Shown here: in pieces, positions 16,325-22,850 of the stretch
Layout of the letters: every line of letters begins with the position of its first letter
Numbering within the stretch: position 1 is the first letter of the stretch
Origin: Sphingobacterium sp. xlx-96
GTDB taxonomy: Bacteria; Bacteroidota; Bacteroidia; Sphingobacteriales; Sphingobacteriaceae
NCBI RefSeq assembly: GCF_011007365.1
Contig: NZ_WFKM01000015.1
Coordinates: 62,001 to 126,000 of the forward strand
Reading direction: 5' to 3'
DNA: 64,000 bases
Notes under the pieces: model-generated
Told to the model about the DNA's origin: nothing
Database searches by the model: none
Seen by the model: the letters and a program-made list of their open reading frames with translations, nothing else
Position numbers and translations under genes: made by a program

Positions 16325-16525
16325 ATGAGTACATTAGATTTAAACAAAATGGGACTTCAAGAATTGAGTTCTACAGAAGTGGTAGAAGTTGAAGGAGGAA
16401 ATTTTTGGGGACGTGCTGTGATTACATTTTTCGAACAATTAATAGATCTTTCTAAACCTGGTCCTCATATGGGAAATTGGGAGACACCACTTGTTCCACA
16501 AGATAATACCGCTGCCAACAGATAA
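16325..16525 (+). CDS. GG-leader peptide, leader identical to 11816
   Basis: A 66-residue peptide with the same 25-residue leader as the gene at 11816 but an unrelated core, NFWGRAVITFFEQLIDLSKP followed by a Pro/Asn-rich tail. The upstream 140 bp are also a copy of the 11716 region, so leader and promoter were duplicated and the core exchanged or diverged. The CPBP-family gene begins 9 bp downstream and is likely cotranscribed. Confidence 0.78.
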   Translation: MSTLDLNKMGLQELSSTEVVEVEGGNFWGRAVITFFEQLIDLSKPGPHMGNWETPLVPQDNTAANR

Positions 16526-16534
16526 TCTAAAATC

Positions 16535-17032
16535 ATGTGCATAAAGAAAAAACCTAAATTAGTTATCAACAAAATATATCAACGACTTCTTAAGGTACCC
16601 CTTTATGCACTGATTCTTGTCGCAACAGGTCTTTGTCTTTTAATCAATATCTTCGTTTCATTTTTTTCACCTGTAGCAGAGAATATAAATAGCTCGCTCT
16701 CTATTGGTGAACAGTTATTATTGATGGTTTTTATAGCTCCATTGGTAGAAACTTACATTTTTCAAGATATCCCATATAAAATTCTAAAAAACAAACTGCA
16801 TCCCACAATCATAATAGTTTTGTCTGGTTTAATTTTTGGGTTAGCTCACCTAAGCACTGGTACTAGTAATTTTTTCGTTGTAACGATCGTTGGATTTATA
16901 TTTATGGCATTATATATCTTGGTTTATTATCGAACCAAAGGAAAAGCCGTTGTAACAGTTTTCATTGTACATGCGCTTCTAAACTTAATTGCTGTCGTCT
17001 TACACCTAGCTGCACATGAGCTAGCACCATAG
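16535..17032 (+). CDS. CPBP-family intramembrane protease-like protein (immunity type)
   Basis: A 165-residue protein with about four membrane helices. It has the three CPBP (Abi) motifs in order: APLVETYIFQD, GLIFGLAHLS and FIVHALLNLIAV. The first usually reads EExxxR; here it is ETxxxQ, so the second Glu and the Arg are replaced. The histidine motifs (FxxxH, HxxxN) are intact. CPBP proteins commonly give self-immunity to bacteriocins or process leaders. Nine base pairs separate it from a GG-peptide gene, which supports an immunity role. Confidence 0.8.
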   Translation: MCIKKKPKLVINKIYQRLLKVPLYALILVATGLCLLINIFVSFFSPVAENINSSLSIGEQLLLMVFIAPLVETYIFQDIPYKILKNKLHPTIIIVLSGLIFGLAHLSTGTSNFFVVTIVGFIFMALYILVYYRTKGKAVVTVFIVHALLNLIAVVLHLAAHELAP

Positions 17033-17040
17033 TGCTAACA

Positions 17041-17170
17041 ATCTATTTCAAAATACAACCCTAGGTTGCATTCCTCCTTCTTGATTATAACAATCAATAA
17101 ACATTAAGTTCGCCACATCCAAAAAATATTTTAAATCATTTTCTCCCGCTACAGTTTTTATAGAGTGAGC
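17041..17170. repeat. remnant duplicate of fusion-protein promoter region
   Basis: ACAACCCTAGGTTGC at 17055-17069 with preceding AAAAT resembles the 10240 operator region. Further right, CAGTTTTTATAGAGTGAGC (17151-17169) nearly repeats the sequence at 11706-11724. The fusion-protein and HTH genes that separate these two blocks in the first copy are absent here, so this looks like a collapsed duplicate. Confidence 0.55.
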
Positions 17171-17230
17171 ATGTACGAGGGTACATAGAAGATTGAAAGA
17201 TCAAAAATAAGAAAGTCCCATAAGGCAGTC

Positions 17231-17260
17231 ATGGTCGGAATTTTTTCCGACCATTTTTTA
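17231..17260. terminator. hairpin terminator
   Basis: ATGGTCGGAA pairs with TTCCGACCAT around a TTTT loop and is followed by TTTTTT. It lies between the CPBP gene and the converging barrel gene. Confidence 0.7.
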
Positions 17261-17333
17261 TGCTTTAAAAACTTTATATGAATCACCTTATAATTCTTAT
17301 ATATGGAGTTTTTACATTGGTTGCTAATATCTA

Positions 17334-17819
17334 CTACCAACAGTAACCAACACCTACTCCAAAGTAGTAATATGCTGATTCACTATCCAAATTGGAACGG
17401 AGAGGATTCCAGGTGACTTGACCTGTAAATCCCTTCCCTTTTGATGAAAAACGGTATCCTATATCAGGAATGAACATTGTCCTTACCTTATTTTCAGGTT
17501 CGGATTCCAAGGGATATTCACGTGACAACACAAATACAGCATTGGCACCTATTAGCAGTTGATGTTGCCCTTTACCAAATAACCAATTAGGCCCAATCGC
17601 CAAAGATGCCTTGTGTTCCGCATCGTCAATGACCTCGATAGATCCAAGCCCTACACTGGCTCCAAATCCATCATTCACGTTTTTGAAGATCCTTGTATCG
17701 TACTTCACTCCGATCAATGGAGTGGTACCCAATGCACTTATCATTACATTTTGTCGACGTTGAGCCATTGTTTGCAACGAGCACAAACTAACAAGGGTTA
17801 GGATTAATATTGATTTCAT
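17334..17819 (-). CDS. small outer-membrane beta-barrel protein
   Basis: A 161-residue protein with a signal peptide (KSILILTLVSLCSLQTMAQ). The mature part alternates hydrophobic and polar residues and contains GVKYDTRIFKNVNDGFGASV, HQLLIGANAVFVLSREY and a C-terminal strand ending YYFGVGVGYCW. This fits an 8-stranded barrel of the OMP_b-brl type common in Bacteroidota. No function can be given. It is the last gene on the minus strand after the CPBP/VanZ operon, 56 bp beyond it. Confidence 0.65.
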   Translation of the reverse strand: MKSILILTLVSLCSLQTMAQRRQNVMISALGTTPLIGVKYDTRIFKNVNDGFGASVGLGSIEVIDDAEHKASLAIGPNWLFGKGQHQLLIGANAVFVLSREYPLESEPENKVRTMFIPDIGYRFSSKGKGFTGQVTWNPLRSNLDSESAYYYFGVGVGYCW

Positions 17820-17875
17820 TTTCTAATTCTTGTTTTTAACCAAAAAAGCTATCTTTCATACATGGCCCCATTTTT

Positions 17876-18361
17876 TTACAAACTCTTCTTGATCAAAACG
17901 CATAAATTGATCAATATATGTAGAGCTGCAGTATGCCATACTGCATGTTTTCGTTCACGCATTATTAAATAAAACTGGGCGAAAATCACACCTCCGAAAA
18001 AAAAGTATATAATACTGTGCAGTTGATAATTATGAGATAAAGCAAATAACGATGCAGAGATAAAAATCGTTAGTCCCTTCCACTCATCAAAAAACGTCCA
18101 CTTGAATAGCAGACCAACGATTCCAAACTGAAAAATCAATGTTTCTAGCAGAGGTGCGACAAGCAGTGCCGATATTATTTTGCCAGTCCCCAATTGCTCG
18201 ATATCATTCTCTTCGATATCTACGCCAAGTAGCTCTATCAGCGTAAAATAATGAAGAAATGACAGCAAATAATACGTAACTATCGCCAGTACATACAAAT
18301 AAGGTACAGGCAAACTGTACAGCCGCTGAATATTCCTATTTTGTTCGGCCATTTCATTCAT
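17876..18361 (-). CDS. second CPBP-family protein (immunity type)
   Basis: A 161-residue membrane protein with APLLETLIFQFGI, ISASLFALSHNY and AALHILINLC. It is the same subfamily as the protein at 16535: the first motif again reads ETxxxQ rather than EExxxR, while the FxxxH and HxxxN histidines are kept. Matching deviations in two copies suggest a distinct subclass rather than random loss. It is the last gene of a minus-strand set: VanZ-like protein, two tiny membrane peptides, then this. An operator palindrome precedes the set at 19006. Confidence 0.78.
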   Translation of the reverse strand: MNEMAEQNRNIQRLYSLPVPYLYVLAIVTYYLLSFLHYFTLIELLGVDIEENDIEQLGTGKIISALLVAPLLETLIFQFGIVGLLFKWTFFDEWKGLTIFISASLFALSHNYQLHSIIYFFFGGVIFAQFYLIMRERKHAVWHTAALHILINLCVLIKKSL

Positions 18362-18373
18362 AGCATAACAATG

Positions 18374-18460
18374 CTAAAACAATATTTTATCCAATAGATG
18401 AATAATCCATGCGATAAAACCGCATATCATACGTATGAGACTAAGTATAAAAATCCCCAT
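18374..18460 (-). CDS. 28-residue membrane peptide
   Basis: The ORF encodes GIFILSLIRMICGFIAWIIH followed by LLDKILF, a single hydrophobic helix with a basic residue in the middle. It starts 3 bp after the stop of the previous tiny ORF and ends 12 bp before the CPBP gene. Tight packing on the same strand supports translation. Confidence 0.5.
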   Translation of the reverse strand: MGIFILSLIRMICGFIAWIIHLLDKILF

Positions 18461-18463
18461 AAC

Positions 18464-18553
18464 CTAACCAAATATTTTAAAGAGATAGACTAGTAACAGA
18501 TAGATTATGACTCCTGCTGCTGCTCCGATGATGTATTTTTGATTTTTTTTCAT
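18464..18553 (-). CDS. 29-residue membrane peptide
   Basis: The ORF starts at the base directly after the VanZ-like stop. It has a basic N-terminus (KKNQKY), then one hydrophobic helix (IIGAAAGVIIYLLLVYLF) and KIFG. It has no GG leader. Together with the next ORF it could be a pair of membrane toxins, immunity peptides, or small subunits for the CPBP protein. Confidence 0.5.
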   Translation of the reverse strand: MKKNQKYIIGAAAGVIIYLLLVYLFKIFG

Positions 18554-18943
18554 TTATTTATAACTAGTCAGCTTATTTGAGATTGTTAAATCAGCTCCAT
18601 GTAGTATTCTAGTGCTATAAAAAGTAAGTACGGCACCTATTGTAAGGGCTGTTATATCTAGCCAGTCGAACGTGCCAGACACAAAACAGGAGTATTGTAA
18701 TACCTCAATAAACACATATAGCCCCCACACCAACACAATGTCCTTGAAGTAAGATACTAACGGCCTATTTCGCACCGATAGAATTAAAAAGTATACCCCA
18801 GGTACAAAGACCAGATTATTTCCAGCATCGGCTAAGCCAAAATCCTGCAAATCGCACTCGTACGCATATGGTCTGTAGATAGAACTCAGCCAGTAACCTC
18901 CCCAAAGGAAGGTAAGACTAAGCAGAATGTAATACTTCCTCAT
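18554..18943 (-). CDS. VanZ-like small membrane protein
   Basis: The 129-residue protein has about four membrane segments and the VanZ-type C-terminal pattern FDWLDITALTIGAVLTFYS, where the conserved acidic residues precede the last helix. VanZ proteins are associated with glycopeptide or antimicrobial-peptide tolerance. It leads the minus-strand set with two tiny peptides and a CPBP protein, and the operator at 19006 lies about 60 bp upstream. I infer an immunity or resistance operon for the GG-peptide island. Confidence 0.65.
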   Translation of the reverse strand: MRKYYILLSLTFLWGGYWLSSIYRPYAYECDLQDFGLADAGNNLVFVPGVYFLILSVRNRPLVSYFKDIVLVWGLYVFIEVLQYSCFVSGTFDWLDITALTIGAVLTFYSTRILHGADLTISNKLTSYK

Positions 18944-19005
18944 TTGACCGTTTATTTATTACCTAAGCATTTTCACAAAAATAGTCTTCCACAAGCACGA
19001 TACCT

Positions 19006-19020
19006 ACAACCTGTAGTTGT
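19006..19020. promoter_or_regulatory. operator palindrome
   Basis: ACAACCTGTAGTTGT, the 15-bp dyad of the island, about 60 bp upstream of the VanZ-like operon. Confidence 0.65.
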
Positions 19021-19043
19021 ATTTGGAAATACCCGTACAGCGG

Positions 19044-20279
19044 CTACCTATTGTACGGGTATTCTTGTATCCAGTTAAACTCACGCTTTCTCAATTCAAA
19101 CTCTTCGGGCTTCTGCTTGACCAGCTTGACCACTTCGGTACGATCCTCAAAGGACTTCATCAGCATGATATCTCCATTTTCCAGCACGGTATAATCTAGC
19201 GTATAGTTATTCAGTGAGATCGTCTTGTCCCCGGGGTTAATCTTGGCCTCCAGAGCGGTCTTTTGGTAGTATTTATCCCGTACTGAGGCATGCCCTTCGT
19301 ATTCGAAAACGATGGACATCCAATCTTTGGGGATAATGGTACGCTCGGCAGCATTATCTTCAACACGATAAATTCCATACAATGCCGATTTTTTGAAATA
19401 ATGATCCATCAGCTTGTGCCTATTCAACAGGCCGGAGACTTGCTGTATCAAGAATATCAGGAGTACGAAAACCTTAACCCCGATCATTAGTTTATTTTTC
19501 CAAGGCTTAGCATATACAGGTTTGGCGACAACATGTAGCTGAGCGGGCTTGCCCTGTATCAAAAGGGCAAGTAAAGGCCGGATGTGAGGCAATAGCAGAA
19601 ATAACGATAAAGCAAACAATGCTGTTGCGACGATCTTGACCGGAACATCAAAGAAATAGTTGGTCGTCATGATATTGATACTCACGGTCATGGTGATCAA
19701 TGCTCCTAGCACCATAGTCCTCCGGAACAACAGGAAGCCCGCGAATATCTCTACCATACCTACGAAAATATTATACCCTGCCGAATAGCCGAAATAGGTC
19801 CACGCTAACCCCATGGGAGAAAACTCACCCAAAGGCTGCATCAGTCTACCCAGCCCGGGAGGAGGCATCTGCGAATGTGTCAATTTGATCACTCCATAGT
19901 TAATCAGCATAAATGCGATGTAATACCTAGTGATCGCTGTCAACCAATAGTAACAGGTATTATAGCTCTTTCTGTCTCTATCCAGCACAGACCAGATTAC
20001 TGTACCCAGCACCGCTAACACTAAAAAGAATACGAAAGAAACCCAGTCATAAGAAGTGTCCCCACTCCCATTGGTATATATAGCGTAGTCGTACGGATAA
20101 TCTAGGATATGCGACGAGAACCAATGAACCAGCTTACGCAGTGGAGGCATAAGAGGCTGCATGATGTACTGCATAAAGGGAAAGGCACCATTATTCTTAA
20201 AAAGAATAAAAGACAGAATAAAGATAAACGCAAAGCGAAAGCCGATTTTAGTCGAGACGGTCCAAGGCTGATTGATCAT
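19044..20279 (-). CDS. DoxX-like integral membrane protein
   Basis: A 411-residue protein with about eight membrane segments. The central part (residues 120-250) has the DoxX-like pattern RYYIAFMLINYGVIKLTHSQ, then SAGYNIFVGMVEIFAGFLLF. The C-terminal 110 residues are soluble, beta-rich and probably periplasmic (IVFEYEGHASVRDKYYQKTA, then ISLNNYTLDYTVLENGDIML). Family members are mostly uncharacterised. Its start at 20279 is 82 bp before the end of the XRE gene on the same strand, so the two may share a message. Confidence 0.7.
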   Translation of the reverse strand: MINQPWTVSTKIGFRFAFIFILSFILFKNNGAFPFMQYIMQPLMPPLRKLVHWFSSHILDYPYDYAIYTNGSGDTSYDWVSFVFFLVLAVLGTVIWSVLDRDRKSYNTCYYWLTAITRYYIAFMLINYGVIKLTHSQMPPPGLGRLMQPLGEFSPMGLAWTYFGYSAGYNIFVGMVEIFAGFLLFRRTMVLGALITMTVSINIMTTNYFFDVPVKIVATALFALSLFLLLPHIRPLLALLIQGKPAQLHVVAKPVYAKPWKNKLMIGVKVFVLLIFLIQQVSGLLNRHKLMDHYFKKSALYGIYRVEDNAAERTIIPKDWMSIVFEYEGHASVRDKYYQKTALEAKINPGDKTISLNNYTLDYTVLENGDIMLMKSFEDRTEVVKLVKQKPEEFELRKREFNWIQEYPYNR

Positions 20280-20361
20280 AGTTTATAATATAGCTTCTCG
20301 TAAGAGGTTGCTATAAATATAAACAAATGTTTCCTAATTTATTGAACTAATATTTATTGGT

Positions 20362-20838
20362 TTAAGATTTAGGTTTTAAATACTTTTTATAGTTACCTTC
20401 TTTGATATAGTCTAAGCCCCCTTCTTTGCAGTAGCCTGTCAGGTAAACGGAGTACTTATTGCTATCCGCTTTATCGGCATCAAGTTCCTTGATCACATCG
20501 GAGACACGTCTAGGCGTTTCAAAAAAATCAGACTCATAAACGAGATAGTCCAACTTTTGATTCTTTTCAATACGCTTTTTGGATTCGGGCGAAAGGCCAA
20601 AGAGTGGGGCCAATTCGATGTCACTCTCGAATACATCACGAGGCTGGATTTGTAATGCGCGACAAATAAGCAAAAAGTTATTAAGCGTAGTGCCTCTTCC
20701 TTTTTCGAGAAAAAGAATAGTATTGATAGTCAAACCGGTCATATCCGCTACATCATTTTGCGAATAAGAAAGAGCTTCCCTCCTTTGACGGAAAACATCT
20801 CCTATTTTAATCAAAACATCTTTATTTGTTGCACTCAC
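20362..20838 (-). CDS. XRE-family regulator with C-terminal domain
   Basis: A 158-residue protein. Residues 10-70 form a Cro/CI helix-turn-helix (IGDVFRQRREALSYSQNDVA, then TINTILFLEKGRGTTLNNFL), and an 85-residue C-terminal part is unrecognised. The region upstream has AAACAAATA and TATTTGTTT in opposite orientation about 45 bp apart, and the gap to the DoxX-like gene has AACAAATGTTT. These may be its binding sites. It is divergent from the promoter that leads into the CRISPR-like locus and could control it. Confidence 0.75.
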   Translation of the reverse strand: MSATNKDVLIKIGDVFRQRREALSYSQNDVADMTGLTINTILFLEKGRGTTLNNFLLICRALQIQPRDVFESDIELAPLFGLSPESKKRIEKNQKLDYLVYESDFFETPRRVSDVIKELDADKADSNKYSVYLTGYCKEGGLDYIKEGNYKKYLKPKS

Positions 20839-20893
20839 AAAACAAATAGAACGAACATTTGCGCAAACAATATATTTATATTTAAATAAATTA

Positions 20894-20924
20894 TTTGTTT
20901 TGCTGAATTTTATTTCTATCTTTG
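20894..20924 (+). promoter_or_regulatory. promoter into the guide-RNA locus
   Basis: TTTG at 20894-20897, a 19-bp spacer and TATCTTTG at 20917-20924 give a textbook Bacteroidota promoter. Transcription would start near 20931 and run rightwards over a 14-codon ORF (20955-20999, MKDKLYKNIVKSPV), the boxA-like site and the first tracrRNA-like copy. No protein gene of size lies in that direction before 22851. Confidence 0.7.
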
Positions 20925-21144
20925 ATTAGAGATAACCAATACTTATATATAAACATGAAAGACAAACTATATAAGAACATCGTTAAATCCCCTGTTTAAT
21001 CAAAGCAGGCGAATTACAGACAGAGGTATTAAAAAGCAACAGCATTAGCGCCCAATTTTATACAAAAACCAATTATTGCTTAAAAATCCTCCATTAATTT
21101 TAGTTCACGTCATTTATGTTTTTAGCATGAAACAGGAACAATAT

Positions 21145-21156
21145 TGCTCTTTGACA
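21145..21156 (+). promoter_or_regulatory. boxA-like antitermination site
   Basis: TGCTCTTTGACA resembles the rRNA-leader boxA (TGCTCTTTAACA in E. coli) and the CTTTGACATATTGG segment of Bacteroidota rRNA leaders. It is 25 bp before the first tracrRNA-like copy. BoxA sites protect long untranslated RNAs from Rho and are known upstream of some CRISPR arrays. Confidence 0.65.
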
Positions 21157-21180
21157 TATTGGTATGGGTAAAAAATATTT

Positions 21181-21240
21181 GAGGCTGCTTGTTCAGCCGT
21201 AGGGTGAGGGCATGCTGCCACTCACTAAGTACCCTTAATA
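21181..21240 (+). ncRNA. Cas12f-type tracrRNA-like element, copy A
   Basis: It begins with GGCTGCTTGTTCAGCC, a hairpin nearly the same as the GGGCTGCTTGCATCAGCC hairpin of Cas12f1 tracrRNA (recalled). It continues with GTAGGGTGAGGGCATGC and GCCACTCACTAAGTACCCTT. The GTGAG/CTCAC arms and GGGT/ACCC complement form a stem and possible pseudoknot. It ends 5 bp before the first repeat of array A. Copy B at 22231 matches over 56 nt except four changes in the stem tip. Confidence 0.8.
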
Positions 21241-21337
21241 TTATTCCTTTAGATGCTCACAGTTTGTAGGGTAGGAACAACCACATTAAAGATAGAGTCC
21301 TGTATATGGTCCCCTGTAGATGAATACAGTTTGTCCG

Positions 21338-21480
21338 CTAGCCGTCACCCTAGCGGAACGCAGTGCAGTCGAATGGGTCTAACGACATAATAGTTACTCC
21401 TTGACAGTTCATAGATTTAACTACGTTGAGCCCTTCGGGGTTCTCTATTCCGCGTTGCTCCAATCGAGATGACGTAAGGA
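21338..21480. repeat. REP/BIME-like element inserted in repeat
   Basis: The left end GCCGTCACCCTAGCGG and right end CAATCGAGATGACG are inverted relatives of the CCGTCATCTCGACCG motif. The element contains the hairpin GAGCCCTTCGGGGTTCTC and a core GACAGTTCATAGA also seen near 22587. The flanking array sequence shows imperfect duplication (ACAGTTTGT before, ACAATTTGT after). Confidence 0.65.
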
Positions 21481-21625
21481 AGTAAGCAAAAACAATTTGT
21501 AGGGTATTGACAATAACTGTGTGGCCTAATCAATAATGCCTGCCGACAACCACAATTTTAGGGTATTAACAATCGAGACTCGGAGTTTGAATAAGGTCCT
21601 ATATAAAGTAATCACAACTTATCCT

Positions 21626-21692
21626 CCTAGCCGTCATCTCGACCGTAGCGGAGAACCCCGAAGGGCTCTGCGAAGCAAGATCTAACAATATA
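21626..21692. repeat. REP-like element inserted in repeat
   Basis: CCGTCATCTCGACCGTAGCG followed by GAGAACCCCGAAGGGCTC and AGATCTAACAATAT, a single-ended version of the same element. A related copy with the same CCGTCATCTCGACCG start is at 21781-21820. Both sit inside array repeats, flanked by ATCACAA-type sequences. Confidence 0.65.
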
Positions 21693-21894
21693 TTATCACA
21701 ATTTGTAGGGTAATAACAACAAAACCACCAAGCAAAATACGAAAGGACTACCTGTAGGTCTTCACAATCCTCGAACTATACCGTCATCTCGACCGCAGCG
21801 GAGAGATCTAACGATATGCCTATCAGATTTCGTAGGGTATAGTAACAACAAGTTCCTCCTTAATACTAGAGATACGCCGAATAATAACAGCTCT

Positions 21895-22194
21895 TTACCA
21901 CTCCTTAATATCCTCCCAGAGGTCATTCCACTGCGGATTAAGTTTGTTGATGAGATTTTCTTTCTTGGAGCGATTCCATTTCTTGAGTTGTTTTTCTCTG
22001 TCTATGGCTTCTTCAATAGTAGGAAAGGATTTATAATAAACACAGAGACAAGAATTATACTTACTCGTAAACAAATTGGGATAGCGCTTCTGGCGATGCT
22101 CAACCAACTTGGAGTATAAATCAGAAGTAACTCCAATATAAAGCACCGTTCGGTTTGCATTGGTTAACATATAGATTACACCACCTCTTTACAT
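21895..22194 (-). pseudogene. GIY-YIG endonuclease family, nonsense at codon 2
   Basis: The frame matches the short GIY-YIG proteins common near repeats in Bacteroidota: GGVIYMLTNANRTVLYIGVT, then the EHRQKRYPNLFTSKYN region and a DREKQLKKWNRSKKE segment, ending WNDLWEDIKEW. The expected start ATG at 22194 is followed by TAA where relatives have a Lys codon (AAA), so one substitution stops translation. An internal ATG at 22170 gives 91 residues but drops the first strand of the domain. It lies between the two tracrRNA-like/array blocks on the opposite strand. Confidence 0.7.
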
Positions 22195-22230
22195 AGGATT
22201 AAGATACTAAAAAAATTAAACAACACACAC

Positions 22231-22290
22231 GAGGCTGCTTGTTCAGCCGTAGGGTGAGGGTGTATTGCCACTCACTAAGTACCCTTATAT
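22231..22290 (+). ncRNA. Cas12f-type tracrRNA-like element, copy B
   Basis: It has the same GGCTGCTTGTTCAGCC hairpin and GTGAG...CTCAC stem as copy A, with the stem tip changed (GGGTGTATTGCC for GGGCATGCTGCC). It keeps AAGTACCCTTATATT at its end. Repeat 1 of array B starts 18 bp later. No boxA or strong promoter is seen just upstream, so it may depend on read-through or a weak local promoter. The repeats' TGTAGGGTA can pair with its TACCCTT end. Confidence 0.8.
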
Positions 22291-22308
22291 TGAAAACATA
22301 CAGGGTAC

Positions 22309-22526
22309 CCTGTAGATGCTCACAATTTGTAGGGTATTCCCAACTACGCCGTCTGTAACATATCCTTTGTAACGCCTGTAGATGCTCACAATTTGTAGGG
22401 TAGTAACAACTAGTTTCCTTTGCTTTCATGTGATTTGGAACCTGTAGATGATCATAGTTTGTAGGGTAGTAATAACTAGTTCGACTTTATAATAAAAAGA
22501 TTTACGCCTGTAGACTATTACAGTTA
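22309..22526 (+). CRISPR. compact CRISPR-like array B: 36-bp repeats, 30-bp spacers
   Basis: Repeats lie at 22309-22344, 22375-22410 and 22441-22476, with a degenerate terminal one from 22507. All begin CCTGTAGATG and end GTAGGGTA...AAC; the third has three substitutions. The three spacers (22345-22374, 22411-22440, 22477-22506) are each exactly 30 bp, a 66-bp period. Orientation is set by the tracrRNA-like element upstream and the AAC-type 3' repeat end of Cas12f arrays. No cas1 or cas2 is present. Confidence 0.8.
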
Positions 22527-22529
22527 ATC

Positions 22530-22624
22530 TCTATCCGTCATCGACCGTAGCGGGGGGATTTAACGACAATAGTCACCCCTATATAGTTCATAGACCTCTC
22601 CACAAGGTCGAGATGACGGGGTGT
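22530..22624. repeat. REP/BIME-like element after array B
   Basis: CCGTCATCGACC (22536) and GGTCGAGATGACGG (22606) are inverted ends enclosing about 60 bp with TATAGTTCATAGACCT. It belongs to the same family as the elements in array A and follows the truncated terminal repeat, again about 22 nt into it. Confidence 0.65.
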
Positions 22625-22850
22625 ACGAAGCGTTCGCAATTCATTGGAAAACAACGACACAGACCCAGGAAATTCACTAAGCCACTACAACTATTAGGAT
22701 ACTTACAACAGGCGTGAGAAACTTTTACCCCCATACCGATAAGTCCAGCAAAATAACACACAACTGCGATAGCCTTGGCAACAAAAGATAAAACCAGCAA
22801 AACGCCAAGGTTATTCGCAGCTATTTGACAACAGACTAAACAATCAAGAC

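Larger units (their letters stand above)
21246..21890 (+). CRISPR. degenerate CRISPR-like array A, interrupted by REP elements
   Basis: Repeats resemble the 36-nt consensus CCTGTAGATGCTCACAAT followed by TTGTAGGGTAGTAACAAC. The first (21246-21281) is nearly complete. Later ones at about 21313, 21539, 21598 and 21751 are split or diverged, with right halves recurring at 21492, 21694 and 21822. Spacer-like segments include 21282-21312, 21515-21538, 21574-21597, 21721-21750 and 21850-21876. At least three repeats are broken after about 22 nt by a palindromic element. A partial repeat ends the array near 21877. Confidence 0.7.

Noticed and set aside
17158..17340. 60-residue minus-strand ORF near 17.2 kb
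   Set aside because: It crosses the terminator hairpin at 17231-17260 and has no family resemblance.
22199..22429. 76-residue minus-strand ORF across array B
   Set aside because: It translates the CRISPR-like repeats (recurrent YPTNCEHLQ pattern) and is not a gene.
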